From: Haemophilus parainfluenzae | Lineage (GTDB): Bacteria; Pseudomonadota; Gammaproteobacteria; Enterobacterales; Pasteurellaceae | Direction of reading: 5' to 3' | Length of the DNA stretch: 64,000 nucleotides | Assembly (NCBI RefSeq): GCF_014931395.1 | Contig: NZ_CP063120.1 | Coordinates: 1,719,501 to 1,783,500 of the forward strand | Shown here: in pieces, positions 8,842 through 20,229 of the stretch | How the letters are laid out: every line of letters starts with the position of its first letter | Numbering within the stretch: position 1 is the stretch's first letter | Position numbers and translations under genes: made by a program | Notes under the pieces: generated by a model | Told to the model about the DNA's origin: nothing | Database searches by the model: none | Seen by the model: the letters and a program-made list of their open reading frames with translations, nothing else

Positions 8842-9111
8842 TTAACGATGAATAATCGAAAAGTCAGAATACCGTTTATCTTCAATATTATCGACTAAGA
8901 CCCGTTCAACACTTGCAGTTCTTGGCCCGACTTTTAACCAATCATAAAAGTGTTGCAGTTGGTCATCGTTGCCTTCGGCAATAATTTCCACACTGCCATC
9001 TACACAATTTCTTACCGTGCCTTTAATTCCAATTTTCTCTGCTTCTTTCCACGTAAAATAGCGAAACCCGACACCTTGAACTCGACCATATACGACAAAT
9101 CGTTTTGCCAT
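8842..9111 (-). CDS. acyP: Acylphosphatase
   Basis: An 89-residue acylphosphatase that hydrolyses carboxyl-phosphate bonds. The signature YGRVQGVGFRYFTW carries the phosphate-binding Arg at about 17, and the catalytic Asn is in GTVRNCVDGSVE at about 35. Length is standard. An uptake signal sequence (AAGTGCGGTC) lies just past the stop at about 8828. Stand-alone gene between yqcC and yccT. Confidence 0.94.
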   Translation of the reverse strand: MAKRFVVYGRVQGVGFRYFTWKEAEKIGIKGTVRNCVDGSVEIIAEGNDDQLQHFYDWLKVGPRTASVERVLVDNIEDKRYSDFSIIHR

Positions 9112-9232
9112 GATTTGCTCCTTTGTTACAAAAACTTTTTAAAAATTAACCGCACTTTCCTATTCCCATTTTTTAAAATTTAGCATAGCATTACAACCAT
9201 CTAATTTCATTCAAAAAATAAAAGGAGTAATT

Positions 9233-9889
9233 ATGAAATTATGTCAGTTTGCTTTAGGTGTTGTTGCCTTTGCAATCAGTGCGAGCAGTTTAGCCGGTAC
9301 GGTCACAACCTCATCCAACCTTGAGTTTCTTGCAATCAACGGCCAAAAAGCCAGCAAATCCCTTCTAAAAGAAAAAAAATCATTCAATGCTGAAGCTGAC
9401 CAAACACAACAAGTTGTAGTACGTTTAGGTGAGATCGTCGGTACTGGTTCTAGCCAAGGACTTTTTGAGTCTAATCCTATTATTGTGACCTTCAAAGGTT
9501 CGGCTGATGATGTTATCGTATCTGCAGAAAAAATTCGTTCGCAAGAAGATGGCGAAAAATTTAATGCACAACCACAAATTACCGTTAAAACAAAATCAGG
9601 TAATGTGATTGATGCTAAAGTGGATACCTTAAAACAAGAAGGTTTATTCCCATCAGCGAATATTGTGAATGATCTTGCTGAGTATAATGCATCTAACGCA
9701 CCCGCAGCGGTTTCAGCTTTAGCGGCACCTACAGCAGGTATGATGCCTGCTGCATCAGGAAAAGCAGCGAAAGGCAAAGTCGTTGTGCAAGGTGAAAACG
9801 TTGCTGAACAACAATTACAATACTGGTTCCAACAAGCAGATAAAGAAACCCAAACTCGTTTCTTAAACTGGGCAAAAAAACAAAAATAA
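9233..9889 (+). CDS. yccT: YccT-like DUF2057 (UPF0319) secreted protein
   Basis: A 218-residue protein of the DUF2057/UPF0319 family. A clear signal peptide (hydrophobic core ALGVVAFAISASSLAG, residues ~7-22) predicts a periplasmic location. The family core follows: LEFLAINGQKASKSLLKE and VVVRLGEIVG. The C-terminal third is an Ala-rich linker and then LQYWFQQADKETQTRFLNWA, a short C-terminal helix seen in the family. E. coli YccT has been linked to curli control, but no curli genes are visible here, so that role should not be transferred. A good ribosome site (AAAGGAG) precedes the ATG. Confidence 0.85.
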   Translation: MKLCQFALGVVAFAISASSLAGTVTTSSNLEFLAINGQKASKSLLKEKKSFNAEADQTQQVVVRLGEIVGTGSSQGLFESNPIIVTFKGSADDVIVSAEKIRSQEDGEKFNAQPQITVKTKSGNVIDAKVDTLKQEGLFPSANIVNDLAEYNASNAPAAVSALAAPTAGMMPAASGKAAKGKVVVQGENVAEQQLQYWFQQADKETQTRFLNWAKKQK

Positions 9890-9916
9890 TCGTTTTTTAA
9901 CCGCACTTTGATAAAG

Positions 9917-9942
9917 AAGTGAGCCTTCCCGCTCACTTTTTT
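9917..9942 (+). terminator. Intrinsic terminator after yccT
   Basis: An 8-bp stem AAGTGAGC/GCTCACTT with the loop CTTCCC, followed by a T-run. It stands just after an uptake signal sequence (ACCGCACTT). Confidence 0.85.
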
Positions 9943-9986
9943 ATCATCCATTTTTTAGTTATAAAATAATAAGCAAGGATATCAAC

Positions 9987-12140
9987 ATGAATCAATGGCT
10001 TAATGCAAAAGTAATCGCTTCAATACCTATTTTTATTGCAGTGAATATCGCAGCGTTTGGCGTCTGGTTTTTTGATATTTCTACGCAATCTATGCCCTTA
10101 ATTTTAGGGATTATTGCAGGCGGTTTAGTTGATTTAGATAATCGTCTTACCGGACGATTAAAAAATATTTTTTACACATTAATTGCCTTTTCTATTTCAA
10201 CCTTTATCGTTCAACTCAATATTGGTAAACCCATTCAATACGTATTGTTGATGACCATCATCACCTTTTTATTTACGATGGTTGGCGCTGTTGGTGAACG
10301 TTATCGCACCATTGCGTTTGGTACGCTGGTAGTAGCCATTTATACCACCCTCACTTATATACCGGGAAATTCTGCAAGCTGGTTTATCAATCCTGTGATG
10401 ATTTTATTAGGTACTTTGCTCTACAGTATTGTGACCATCATTGTCTATCTCTTTTTTCCAAATCGTCCTGTACAAGAAAGTGTGGCAAAAGCGTTTTGTG
10501 CCTTAGGCAATTATTTAGATGCCAAATCCGAATTTTTTGATCCTGATGAAATTGATGAAATCGAGAAAAAACATCTTAATTTTGCGATGAAAAACACCAA
10601 TGTGGTGGAGGCTTTCAATCAAGCCAGAACAGCACTTTTCTATCGTATACGTGGACAACATCGCCATGTTCGCACACAACGCATGATCCGCTATTATTTT
10701 GCTGCGCAAGACATTCATGAGCGTGCAAATTCAACACATTTTGATTATCGACAAATTGCGGAACAGCTCAAAAATACAGACTTAATTTTCCGCATTCAGC
10801 GTTTGCTCGAATTACAAGCACAAGCCTGCCATGATATTACGGCTTGCCTTCGTCAAAATACGCCTTATCACTATAATATTCGCGTAGAAAAAGCGTTAAT
10901 GGGCACAATTCAATCTCTTGAGCTTTATAGCAAAGAACATACCAATCAAAACAATGTTTTACTAGCCCTGCAAACACTTATTGATAACCTGCAAAGCATT
11001 AACTGGCAGCTACGTCAGCTTGAGCAAGAAACCAGTGAAAATGAGCAAACTGTACAGATCCATACTGAACAAATTACAGGATTAAAAAATATTCTGTCTG
11101 TTATTGGAAGTAATTTCACCTTTGAGTCACCACTTTTCCGTCATGCCGTGCGTTTGTCTATCGTGGTGTTTTTGTGTTGCGCTATTGTTGAATTCTTCCA
11201 ATTTAATTTAGGTTACTGGATTTTACTTACTGCGGTTTTTGTGTGTCAGCCAAACTATTCGGCAACCAAAGTGCGGTTACGTCAGCGTATCATTGGTACG
11301 ATTTTAGGGGTAATTATTGGCTCTTTATTACCTTACCTCAACCCAACATTAGAGATGAAACTTGGCTTAATGGTGGTGACCAGTACGCTCTTTTTCTTTT
11401 TCCGTAGTAATAATTACAGTTTCTCCACGTTCTTTATTACCTTGCAAGTATTGATCAGTTTCGATGTAATGGGATTTGACACACAATCAGCACTCTTCCC
11501 TCGCCTGATTGATACCGTATTAGGTTCAGCCATTGCATGGTTTGCTGTATCTTATTTATGGCCGGATTGGAAATATCTGCAACTCGATAAAGTGAGCCGC
11601 CAAGCGATTCAAAGTGATGCACAATATTTCTTACACATTATTAGCCAACTACAATTTGGTAAAAGCGATAATTTAAAATACCGTATTGCACGCCGTAACG
11701 CTCATCAATATGCGGCAGCATTAAGCACAACGCTTTCCAATATGAATAATGAGCCGAAGAAATATCAGGCCTATTTGCAGGAAGGTTTTGACTTGTTAAA
11801 AATGAATTATTCCCTATTGAGCTATATTTCTGCTTTAGGGGCATATCGCAATAAAATGGCGCAATTACAACAAACTACCGAGTTTTTATCAGATTTTTAT
11901 CCTGTTGCGAAAAAGGTTTTATATGCACTGGAAAATATTGAAAAGCTTCGTCCAGAAGTCTTTGAAAAACTCCAAAATAGTATTGAACAAAGCCTTAAAA
12001 AAATTCAGTGGGATGAAACCCAAGCCAAAAACAATTCGGTCTTTGCGTTGCCATACCAGCAACTTAACTTGATTTCTCAGTTGCTACCTCAGCTATATCG
12101 CTATTTCCAACATAGCCAGGTAGAACCAATGATCAAATAA
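9987..12140 (+). CDS. yccS: YccS/YhfK family putative transporter (FUSC-like)
   Basis: A 717-residue inner-membrane protein of the YccS family. It has two blocks of membrane segments (about residues 10-160 and 395-530), each followed by a soluble helical region. The middle soluble region (about 170-380) holds the FRIRGQHRHVRTQRMIRYYFAAQD-like segment typical of YccS. The family resembles FUSC/aromatic acid exporters, but the substrate is unknown. Length is normal (E. coli YccS is about 720). It is 97 bp downstream of yccT; the terminator between them suggests separate transcription. Confidence 0.88.
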   Translation: MNQWLNAKVIASIPIFIAVNIAAFGVWFFDISTQSMPLILGIIAGGLVDLDNRLTGRLKNIFYTLIAFSISTFIVQLNIGKPIQYVLLMTIITFLFTMVGAVGERYRTIAFGTLVVAIYTTLTYIPGNSASWFINPVMILLGTLLYSIVTIIVYLFFPNRPVQESVAKAFCALGNYLDAKSEFFDPDEIDEIEKKHLNFAMKNTNVVEAFNQARTALFYRIRGQHRHVRTQRMIRYYFAAQDIHERANSTHFDYRQIAEQLKNTDLIFRIQRLLELQAQACHDITACLRQNTPYHYNIRVEKALMGTIQSLELYSKEHTNQNNVLLALQTLIDNLQSINWQLRQLEQETSENEQTVQIHTEQITGLKNILSVIGSNFTFESPLFRHAVRLSIVVFLCCAIVEFFQFNLGYWILLTAVFVCQPNYSATKVRLRQRIIGTILGVIIGSLLPYLNPTLEMKLGLMVVTSTLFFFFRSNNYSFSTFFITLQVLISFDVMGFDTQSALFPRLIDTVLGSAIAWFAVSYLWPDWKYLQLDKVSRQAIQSDAQYFLHIISQLQFGKSDNLKYRIARRNAHQYAAALSTTLSNMNNEPKKYQAYLQEGFDLLKMNYSLLSYISALGAYRNKMAQLQQTTEFLSDFYPVAKKVLYALENIEKLRPEVFEKLQNSIEQSLKKIQWDETQAKNNSVFALPYQQLNLISQLLPQLYRYFQHSQVEPMIK

Positions 12141-12198
12141 AAACAAAGGAAAAACTGACCGCACTAACCCAAATTTTTTATTGTTCTCAAGGCGATAA

Positions 12199-12889
<691 letters not shown>

Positions 12890-12890
<1 letters not shown>

Positions 12891-13483
12891 TGTTTATCTT
12901 AATTTCAGTAACCGTTCTCGCTTTAATTTTTGGTGCGATTTTAGGTTTTGCTTCGATTAAATTAAAAGTTGAAGCCGATCCTATCGTCGAAAAAATTGAT
13001 GCCATCTTACCGCAAAGCCAATGTGGGCAATGCGGCTATCCTGGTTGCAAGCCTTATGCCGAAGCAATTGCCAATGGTGACGTTATCACAAAATGTGTGC
13101 CTGGTGGTCGTCCAACGGTGGTAAAAATTGCCGAAATCATGGGTGTTGATGTACCCGCAATGGATGATGTGGCGGAACCAGAAGAAATGGTTGCCTTCAT
13201 TAATGAAAATATGTGTATTGGCTGTACTAAATGTATTCAAGCCTGCCCTGTTGATGCCATTATCGGTACAAACAAAGCCATGCATACAATTATTCCCGAT
13301 CTCTGTACTGGCTGTGAACTTTGCGTCGCACCTTGTCCGACAGATTGTATTTCCATGATTAAAGTGAAAAAAGATATTGATAATTGGGACTGGAAGTTTG
13401 ATCCTAAATTAGTCATTCCAGTCGTAAATACCACAGAAATTGAGAAAAAATTAGTGGTTGGGGAGTCGGAGTCACATGGCTGA
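12890..13483 (+). CDS. rsxB: Electron transport complex subunit RsxB (RnfB)
   Basis: A 197-residue iron-sulfur protein anchored by an N-terminal hydrophobic helix (about 1-26). An N-terminal 4Fe-4S domain ([15 protein letters not shown], then Cys in TKCVPGG) is followed by two ferredoxin-type 4Fe-4S motifs ([12 protein letters not shown] and [12 protein letters not shown]). RnfB passes electrons from the soluble donor/RnfC side to the membrane subunits. Its 3' end overlaps rsxC by 8 bp, indicating translational coupling. Confidence 0.96.
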
Positions 13484-15671
13484 TGTATTAACAAGATTTA
13501 ACTCCGGCAAAATTTGGGATTTTAAAGGTGGTATTCATCCACCTGAAATGAAATCTCAATCAAACCAATCCCCTATTCAGCAATCAGAACTTGCTCATGA
13601 TTTTTATGTGCCGATTAAACAACATGCCGGCACTGCAGGAAATGTGTTAGTTAAAGAAGGCGATTATGTCCTAAAAGGCCAACCTTTGACACAATGTGAT
13701 GGCTTAAGAATCTTGCCTGTTCATGCACCGACTTCTGGTACGGTAAAATTTATCGGAAAACATGTTGCGCCTCATCCTTCTGGTTTAACCGAGGATATGA
13801 TTCATATTCAAGCGGATGGTTTGGATAAATGGCGTGAGCAATTTCCACTTGAAGAATTTTTCACACAACCTGTCGAACAACTCATTGATCGCATTTACCA
13901 AGCGGGGGTTGCTGGCTTAGGTGGTGCAGTATTCCCGACTGCCGCCAAAATCCAATCGGCTGAAAAGAAAGTTAAACTCTTAATTATTAACGGCGCGGAA
14001 TGCGAACCTTATATTACCTGTGATGACCGCTTAATGCGTGATTACACCGATGAAATGATCGAAGGTATTCGCATCTTACGTTATATCTTACGCCCTGAAA
14101 AAGTGGTGATTGCGGTTGAAGACAATAAATCTGAGGCGATTCAGGCTATTCAACAATCACTACATGGTGCAAATGACATTGAATTGCGCGTTATTCCGAC
14201 TAAATATCCATCCGGTGCAGCCAAACAGCTGATTTATTTGCTTACCGGCATGGAAGTACCAAGTGGCGGACGTTCTTACGATATTGGCGTATTAATGCAC
14301 AATGTCGGTACGGCTTTTGCGATAAAAAGAGCGGTTATTAATGATGAGCCTTTAATTGAGCGTGTCGTTACGCTTACGGGTGATAAAATTTCCGAGAAAG
14401 GCAATTACTGGGTTCGCTTAGGCACACCAGTTGATCACTTATTAGCACAAGTTGGCTATCAATATGACGAACGTTTCCCTGTTTTCGCAGGTGGACCAAT
14501 GATGGGATTGCAACTTTCAGATCTAAATGCTCCCGTCACTAAATTAATTAACTGTCTATTGGCACCTGATCATTTTGAATATGGTAAACCCGAACCAGAG
14601 CAATCTTGCATCCGCTGCTCCGCTTGTTCTGATGCTTGCCCTGTCAATTTGATGCCACAGCAACTTTATTGGTATGCTCGCAGTGAGGATCACCAAAAAT
14701 CAGAAGAATATTGCTTAAAAGATTGTATTGAATGTGGCGTGTGTGCTTATGTTTGTCCAAGCCATATTCCGCTTATTCAATATTTCCGACAAGAAAAAGC
14801 TAAAATTTGGGAAATTAAAGAAAAAGCGAAAAAAGCCGAAGAAGCCAAAATCCGTTTTGAAGCAAAACAAGCTCGTATGGAACGTGAGGAGCAAGAACGT
14901 AAAGCACGTTCACAACGCGCAGCAGAAGCTCGCCGTGAAGAACTTGCAAAACAAAAAGGTGAAGACCCGGTTAAAGCGGCATTAGAACGCTTAAAAGCTA
15001 AACAAGCAAACTCATCAGTAACCAAAGAAACAAAAACTATCGTATCTGAGAAAGGTGAAATCTTACCGGATAACCATGATCTCATGGAACAACGTAAAGC
15101 CCGTCGACTAGCTAAACAACAAGCACAAGCAGATACAGGCACTGTGACGGATGCAACAACGTCACAAACCGATGAAAAAGAGGCGAAGAAAGCAGCTGTT
15201 GCTGCAGCTCTAGCAAGAGCAAAAGCAAAAAAAGCTGCCGCTCAAAGTGAAGCAGTTACAACAAATGAAACTGAAAGTGCGGTCGAAAAAACAGATGAAA
15301 ATTCAACCGCACTTGATCCGAAAAAAGCGGCAGTAGCTGCAGCCATTGCGAGAGCCAAAGCCAAGAAAGCTGCTGCTCAAAGTGAAACAGTTACAACAAA
15401 TGAAACTGAAAGTGAGGTCGAAAAGACGGATGAAAACCCAACCGCACTTGATCCGAAAAAAGCTGCAGTAGCCGCTGCTATTGCAAGAGCCAAAGCTAAG
15501 AAAGCTGCTGCTCAAGGTGAAACGGTTACGACAAATACAACTGAAAGTGCTGTCGAAAAAACAGATGAAAACCCAACCGCACTTGACCCGAAAAAAGCCG
15601 CAGTAGCTGCAGCCATTGCAAGAGCCAAAGCGAAGAAAGCCGCGGCTGAAGCAGCCAAAGAAACAGAATAA
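13476..15671 (+). CDS. rsxC: Electron transport complex subunit RsxC (RnfC) with Ala/Lys-rich repeat tail
   Basis: The peripheral NADH-side subunit of the Rnf/Rsx complex, 731 residues from the ATG at 13476 ([20 protein letters not shown]). I prefer this start over an in-frame ATG 18 bp upstream because a GGAGTCGGAG ribosome site fits it. Domains: biotinyl-like N-terminal region, NADH/FMN-binding Rossmann part with [12 protein letters not shown] (~147-158), SLBB region, then two 4Fe-4S motifs ([12 protein letters not shown] ~378-389 and [12 protein letters not shown] ~417-428). After about residue 440 it becomes a highly charged coiled-coil and then four 45-residue Ala/Lys-rich repeats. The tail is much longer than the catalytic core needs and is likely variable between strains. 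Confidence 0.95.
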   Translation: MADVLTRFNSGKIWDFKGGIHPPEMKSQSNQSPIQQSELAHDFYVPIKQHAGTAGNVLVKEGDYVLKGQPLTQCDGLRILPVHAPTSGTVKFIGKHVAPHPSGLTEDMIHIQADGLDKWREQFPLEEFFTQPVEQLIDRIYQAGVAGLGGAVFPTAAKIQSAEKKVKLLIINGAECEPYITCDDRLMRDYTDEMIEGIRILRYILRPEKVVIAVEDNKSEAIQAIQQSLHGANDIELRVIPTKYPSGAAKQLIYLLTGMEVPSGGRSYDIGVLMHNVGTAFAIKRAVINDEPLIERVVTLTGDKISEKGNYWVRLGTPVDHLLAQVGYQYDERFPVFAGGPMMGLQLSDLNAPVTKLINCLLAPDHFEYGKPEPEQSCIRCSACSDACPVNLMPQQLYWYARSEDHQKSEEYCLKDCIECGVCAYVCPSHIPLIQYFRQEKAKIWEIKEKAKKAEEAKIRFEAKQARMEREEQERKARSQRAAEARREELAKQKGEDPVKAALERLKAKQANSSVTKETKTIVSEKGEILPDNHDLMEQRKARRLAKQQAQADTGTVTDATTSQTDEKEAKKAAVAAALARAKAKKAAAQSEAVTTNETESAVEKTDENSTALDPKKAAVAAAIARAKAKKAAAQSETVTTNETESEVEKTDENPTALDPKKAAVAAAIARAKAKKAAAQGETVTTNTTESAVEKTDENPTALDPKKAAVAAAIARAKAKKAAAEAAKETE
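15184..15655 (+). repeat. Four 135-bp (45-codon) tandem repeats in the 3' end of rsxC
   Basis: The unit [19 protein letters not shown] recurs with a 135-bp period (starts near 15184, 15317, 15452, 15587). The linker between units encodes TALDP from an ACCGCACTT uptake signal at 15306-15314, 15441-15449 and 15576-15584. A facing AAGTGCGGT at 15275-15283 encodes SAV; its counterparts in later units have decayed to AAGTGAGGT and AAGTGCTGT. Confidence 0.85.
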
Positions 15672-15685
15672 CGCAGGAAAATATT

Positions 15686-16768
15686 ATGTTTAAGAAAATG
15701 GTGAGTTCGCCTCATACTCATTCAGGCAAATTAACCGCCCGTATTATGTTGTGGGTGATTGCAGCCATGCTGCCTGCCCTGCTCACACAGATTTATTATT
15801 TTGGAATGGGTGTTTTGGTGCAATCCGCTTTGGCTATTTCTTTCGCATTAGTGCTTGAGTTTATTGTGACCAAATTGCGCAATAAGCCAAACCTAGTCTA
15901 TATTTCAGATTTTAGTGTGGTGCTTACCGCCTTAATTTTAGCCATGGCAATTCCGCCTTATGCACCTTATTGGGTGATTTTAATCGGTACGCTTTCCGCT
16001 GTTATTCTAGGCAAACACGTTTATGGTGGCTTGGGACAAAACCCGTTTAATCCAGCTATGGTGGGTTATGTGGTGCTATTGATTTCTTTCCCACTACAAA
16101 TGACAAGTTGGATGCCGCCTATTTCATTATTGAATGAACCTCCAACATTTGCAGACTCCATTTCTTTAGTTTTCACTGGCTTAACCACTGACGGTTTTAG
16201 CTTAAGTCAACTTGTCCATTCCATTGATGGCATTACACAAGCAACGCCATTAGACAGTGCAAAAATCTTCTATAACTTGCATCAAGGCGATGAAAGCGTA
16301 TTCCATGATTTTATAAAATTACCGATTTTATTACAAAATGGGACTGACTTTGCTGAAGGTTGGTGGCAAGTCAATCTGGCATTCATGCTGGGTGGAATTA
16401 TATTAATCTTAAAGAAAAAAATTCACTGGCAAATTCCCGTTTCAATGCTCGTGACCTTTGTGACCTTAGCAACAATCACTGCGATGTCAGGCCATCATCA
16501 TTTAAGTATGATTAGCCAACTCTTTAGCGGCGCGATGATGTTTGGTGCATTCTTTATTGCGACTGACCCTGTCACAGCCTCTATTACACCTCGCGGTAAG
16601 CTTGTATTTGGTTCCTTGGTCGGATTATTGGTCTACCTCATTCGTTACTTTGGAAACTACCCTGACGGCGTGGCATTTGCGATTTTATTAAGTAATATTT
16701 GTGTGCCACTTATCGACTACTACACCCGTCCTCGCGTAGCGGGACACTTTGCAAAAGGGAGAAAATAA
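15686..16768 (+). CDS. rsxD: Electron transport complex subunit RsxD (RnfD)
   Basis: A 360-residue membrane protein with about 9-10 transmembrane helices; RnfD carries a covalently bound flavin and takes part in ion translocation. Conserved blocks seen: [17 protein letters not shown] (~112-128) and [19 protein letters not shown] (~281-299), ending [20 protein letters not shown]. Start is the ATG after the GCAGGAAAAT ribosome site. The stop overlaps the rsxG start by one base (TAATG). Confidence 0.95.
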   Translation: MFKKMVSSPHTHSGKLTARIMLWVIAAMLPALLTQIYYFGMGVLVQSALAISFALVLEFIVTKLRNKPNLVYISDFSVVLTALILAMAIPPYAPYWVILIGTLSAVILGKHVYGGLGQNPFNPAMVGYVVLLISFPLQMTSWMPPISLLNEPPTFADSISLVFTGLTTDGFSLSQLVHSIDGITQATPLDSAKIFYNLHQGDESVFHDFIKLPILLQNGTDFAEGWWQVNLAFMLGGIILILKKKIHWQIPVSMLVTFVTLATITAMSGHHHLSMISQLFSGAMMFGAFFIATDPVTASITPRGKLVFGSLVGLLVYLIRYFGNYPDGVAFAILLSNICVPLIDYYTRPRVAGHFAKGRK

Positions 16769-17394
16769 TGGGTATTTTTAAAGTCACCTCCCGTTTTGGT
16801 TTGTTATTAGGTTTTATTGCGCTTGTATGTACTGCTGTTTCTGCTGGCATTTATATGCTGACAAAAGATAAAATTGATGAAGCCATGGCTGAACAACAAA
16901 AAGCGTTATTACTCCAAGTCATCCCACAAAATTATTTTAATAATAACTTGCTTGAAAGCGTAGAAACGCCTGAGCAAGATAAACTCAAAGGCATTCAAAA
17001 ACTCTATTTTGCTATTAAAGATCATGTACCAACTGCCTATGCTTATGAAACAACGGCACCAGATGGTTATTCAGGGAATATCCGTTTATTAGTGGGGATT
17101 ACACCAAAAGGTGAAGTTTTAGGTGTGCGTGTCATTGAACATCATGAAACCCCTGGATTAGGCGATAAAATCGAACTTCGCATTTCTGACTGGATTTTAA
17201 GTTTTACAAACCAAGTTATCGTACCGGAAAGCCTAAAAGATTGGGCGGTCAAAAAAGATGGCGGTAAATTCGACCAATTTTCCGGCGCAACCATTACGCC
17301 GCGCGCGATTGTAAATCAAGTAAAACGTTCTGCTCTCGTGATGCTTGAAAATGAGGCATTACTCAACGAGATGGCAAAAAAATACGCGCAATAG
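16768..17394 (+). CDS. rsxG: Electron transport complex subunit RsxG (RnfG)
   Basis: A 208-residue subunit with one N-terminal membrane anchor (about 10-31) and a periplasmic FMN-binding domain. The FMN attachment motif [10 protein letters not shown] is present, with the modified Thr at about 175, as is the family's [11 protein letters not shown]. The ATG at 16768 overlaps the rsxD stop; an in-frame ATG further upstream lies inside rsxD and is not the likely start. Part of rsxABCDGE. Confidence 0.95.
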   Translation: MGIFKVTSRFGLLLGFIALVCTAVSAGIYMLTKDKIDEAMAEQQKALLLQVIPQNYFNNNLLESVETPEQDKLKGIQKLYFAIKDHVPTAYAYETTAPDGYSGNIRLLVGITPKGEVLGVRVIEHHETPGLGDKIELRISDWILSFTNQVIVPESLKDWAVKKDGGKFDQFSGATITPRAIVNQVKRSALVMLENEALLNEMAKKYAQ

Positions 17395-17404
17395 GATATT
17401 TATT

Positions 17405-18115
17405 ATGACTGATTTAACCGAAAAAACGACCGCACTTGATGAGCAAAGTGCGGTTGAAAATTCAGAAGAAATAATGCAAACGCCTTCTGTTTGGAAAGAA
17501 ATCTTTATTCAAGGCGTATGGAAAAACAACTCTACCCTCGTGCAATTATTGGGGCTTTGTCCGCTGTTGGCTGTTTCAAGTACTGCAACAAATGCATTAG
17601 GTTTAGGTTTGGCGACTATGTTGGTTTTAACCTGTACAAACACCGTTGTTTCGCTCTTTCGTAAGCAAATCCCTCATGAAATCCGTATCCCGATTTATGT
17701 GATGATTATTGCCACCACCGTAACCGTGGTGCAATTATTGATGAATGCTTATACCTATACACTTTATCAAGCGCTAGGGATTTTTATTCCTTTAATCGTG
17801 ACTAACTGTATCGTCATCGGTCGTGCAGAAGCCTTTGCCTCTAAAAATAGCGTAGCACATGCTGCCTGGGATGGTTTTTCGATGGGATTAGGTATGGCAT
17901 TAAGTATCACCGTATTAGGTGCGTTACGTGAAATCTTAGGCCAAGGTACCCTTTTTGAAGGGATTGAAAATCTATTTGGTCAAGGCGCCAAATTCCTTAC
18001 ATTACATATTTATCACGCTGACAGCAGCTTTTTACTCTTTATTCTTCCGCCAGGTGCGTTTATTGGATTAGGCATCCTACTGGCGATTAAAAACCGAATT
18101 GATATGAAAAAATGA
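17405..18115 (+). CDS. rsxE: Electron transport complex subunit RsxE (RnfE)
   Basis: A 236-residue six-helix membrane protein, paralogue of RsxA in the Rnf/Rsx complex. Conserved cysteine segments are [19 protein letters not shown] and [18 protein letters not shown]. The start is the ATG at 17405 with a GGATATTT leader; an upstream in-frame ATG lies inside rsxG. The N-terminus carries an extra ~25-residue soluble extension ([14 protein letters not shown]) encoded by a facing pair of uptake signals at 17429-17454. The last bases overlap nth (ATGA). Confidence 0.95.
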   Translation: MTDLTEKTTALDEQSAVENSEEIMQTPSVWKEIFIQGVWKNNSTLVQLLGLCPLLAVSSTATNALGLGLATMLVLTCTNTVVSLFRKQIPHEIRIPIYVMIIATTVTVVQLLMNAYTYTLYQALGIFIPLIVTNCIVIGRAEAFASKNSVAHAAWDGFSMGLGMALSITVLGALREILGQGTLFEGIENLFGQGAKFLTLHIYHADSSFLLFILPPGAFIGLGILLAIKNRIDMKK

Positions 18116-18747
18116 ACCAAGCTAAACGAATTGAAATCCTCACTCGACTTCGGGAGCAAAACCCGCATCCCACTACGGAATTAGAGTATAATTCGCCTTT
18201 TGAACTACTCATCGCGGTGATCTTATCGGCTCAAGCGACCGATAAAGGCGTGAATAAAGCGACGGCAAAATTATTCCCTGTGGCAAATACCCCACAAGCT
18301 ATTTTAGAGCTCGGCTTAGAGGGGTTAAAAGAATACATTAAAACCATCGGGCTTTATAACAGCAAAGCGGAAAATATCATTAAAACCTGCCGTGATTTAG
18401 TTGAGAAACACAACGGCGAAGTACCTGAAAGCCGTGAAGCCTTAGAAGCCCTTGCGGGTGTCGGCAGAAAAACGGCGAATGTTGTGTTAAATACAGCATT
18501 CGGTCACCCGACTATCGCAGTGGATACCCATATTTTTCGCGTATGCAACCGCACAAATTTCGCCCCGGGCAAAGATGTGGTAAAAGTGGAAGAAAAACTA
18601 CTCAAAGTTGTGCCAAAAGAATTTAAAGTAGATGTACATCACTGGCTTATTTTACATGGGCGCTATACTTGTACCGCGCGCAAACCTCGCTGCGGTGCTT
18701 GCATTATTGAAGATCTCTGCGAATACAAAGAAAAAACAGAATATTAA
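18112..18747 (+). CDS. nth: Endonuclease III
   Basis: A 211-residue base-excision repair glycosylase/AP lyase that removes oxidised pyrimidines. The helix-hairpin-helix has the catalytic Lys at 120 (LAGVGRKTA) and the catalytic Asp at 138 (VDTH). The C-terminal 4Fe-4S cysteines are at 187, 194, 197 and 203, the same positions as E. coli Nth. It starts inside the rsxE stop (ATGA), so it is co-translated with the rsx operon, as in many gammaproteobacteria. Confidence 0.97.
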   Translation: MNQAKRIEILTRLREQNPHPTTELEYNSPFELLIAVILSAQATDKGVNKATAKLFPVANTPQAILELGLEGLKEYIKTIGLYNSKAENIIKTCRDLVEKHNGEVPESREALEALAGVGRKTANVVLNTAFGHPTIAVDTHIFRVCNRTNFAPGKDVVKVEEKLLKVVPKEFKVDVHHWLILHGRYTCTARKPRCGACIIEDLCEYKEKTEY

Positions 18748-18773
18748 ACGAATAAAATCAAACGGAATAGATT

Positions 18774-20147
18774 ATGACAACAAACAATCAATCTCGCCAA
18801 ACGTGGTCTAGCCGACTAACTTATGTGCTCACCGTTGCAGGTGCGACAGTTGGCTTTGGGGCAACATGGCGCTTTCCTTATTTAGTGGGTGAAAATGGCG
18901 GTGGTGCCTACGTACTCCTCTTTTGTATCGCGATGATTGTCATTGGTATCCCGATGATTTTAGTAGAAAACGTTATTGGTCGCCGTTTGCGTGTGAATTC
19001 CATTGATGCCTTTGGCGACAAAATCCAAGATAAAGGTAAAAATATCTCCAAATATTGGAAGATTCTTGGTTACATGGGGCTTCTTGGCGCATTTGGTATC
19101 ATGGCTTATTACATGGTATTAGGTGGTTGGGTGATGTCTTATATCATCAGCCTGATGAATAACACCCTTGATATTAGCGCCCCAATTACAAAAGAAGTGG
19201 CCAAAGATTTCTACGATTTACACATCAGCAACAGCCCATGGGAAATCATGCTTTACACCTTCCTATTCGTGGCGGTGAATTACATTATTTTGGCTAAAGG
19301 TATCATTGGCGGAATTGAACGTTCCGTGAAATATTTAATGCCATTACTCTTTATTTTCCTCATTGGCATGGTGATTCGTAACCTTACCTTACCTGGTGCA
19401 ATGGAAGGTGTAACTTTCTACTTAAAACCAGATTTCAGCAAAATCACACCTAAATTATTCATCTTCGTATTAGGCCAAGTATTCTTCGCATTAAGCCTGG
19501 GTTTCGGTGTGTTGATTACCCTCTCCAGCTATTTGAACAAGGAAGAAAACCTTATCCAGACAGCCGTTATTACTGGCTTTACTAACACCATTATCGCCGT
19601 GTTATGTGGTTTTATGATCTTCCCATCATTATTCACATTCGGTATTGAACCTAACGCTGGCCCAACCTTGGTTTTCCAAAGTTTACCAATTGTATTCTCA
19701 CATTTATGGGCGGGTAAATTCTTTGCTATCGTGTTCTTCGGTTTATTGCTTATTGCCGCATTAACCACATCAATTACGATTTACGAAGTCATCATCACCG
19801 CATTACAAGAAAAACTCAGAATGCGCCGTGGTAAAGCAATTTTTGTGACCTTGATGGGGATTTTCTTATTAGGTAACGTGCCGTCTATTCTAGGTGATAA
19901 CCTTTGGAAAGATTTCACTATCTTCGGTAAAAGCATTTTTGATGCCTTCGATTTCGTCAGCGGAAATATTCTCTTTATGTTGACCGCACTTGGTTGTGCG
20001 ATTTTCGTTGGTTTTGTGTTAAAAGACGATGCAAAAAAAGAGCTATCACCAACGCCAAATTCACTTTTCACCACAATCTGGTTTAACTATGTCAAATTTG
20101 TGGTTCCAGTGATTATTTTGGTGATTTTTATCAGTAACCTTATTTAA
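18774..20147 (+). CDS. Sodium-dependent transporter, NSS family
   Basis: A 457-residue membrane protein with 11-12 hydrophobic segments, of the neurotransmitter:sodium symporter family (LeuT fold). The N-terminal SSRLTYVLTVAGATVGFGAT and WRFPYLVGENGGGAYVL contain the unwound TM1 region that binds Na+ and substrate. Bacterial members import amino acids or related compounds; the substrate here is unknown. It stands 26 bp after nth but is not functionally related to it. A weak inverted repeat TAACCGAA/TTCGGTTA at 20176-20200 follows. Confidence 0.9.
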   Translation: MTTNNQSRQTWSSRLTYVLTVAGATVGFGATWRFPYLVGENGGGAYVLLFCIAMIVIGIPMILVENVIGRRLRVNSIDAFGDKIQDKGKNISKYWKILGYMGLLGAFGIMAYYMVLGGWVMSYIISLMNNTLDISAPITKEVAKDFYDLHISNSPWEIMLYTFLFVAVNYIILAKGIIGGIERSVKYLMPLLFIFLIGMVIRNLTLPGAMEGVTFYLKPDFSKITPKLFIFVLGQVFFALSLGFGVLITLSSYLNKEENLIQTAVITGFTNTIIAVLCGFMIFPSLFTFGIEPNAGPTLVFQSLPIVFSHLWAGKFFAIVFFGLLLIAALTTSITIYEVIITALQEKLRMRRGKAIFVTLMGIFLLGNVPSILGDNLWKDFTIFGKSIFDAFDFVSGNILFMLTALGCAIFVGFVLKDDAKKELSPTPNSLFTTIWFNYVKFVVPVIILVIFISNLI

Positions 20148-20229
20148 TTAAGTCAGTGAAGCTCTTAAGAAAAGCTAACCGAAGTTGAAATATTCGGTTA
20201 ATTTCATGATTTTATTAACAGGATAATTT

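Noticed and set aside
9244..9951. Long minus-strand ORF (235 codons) opposite yccT
   Set aside because: It lies fully antisense to a gene with a signal peptide and known family, and has no family features of its own.
15303..15515. Repetitive minus-strand ORFs opposite the rsxC tail
   Set aside because: They only mirror the Ala/Lys repeat units of rsxC (giving Ser/Cys/Phe-rich peptides).
15184..15655. Possible CRISPR-like array
   Set aside because: The repeats are 135 bp, in frame with rsxC and encode a protein repeat; spacers are not unique and no cas genes are present.
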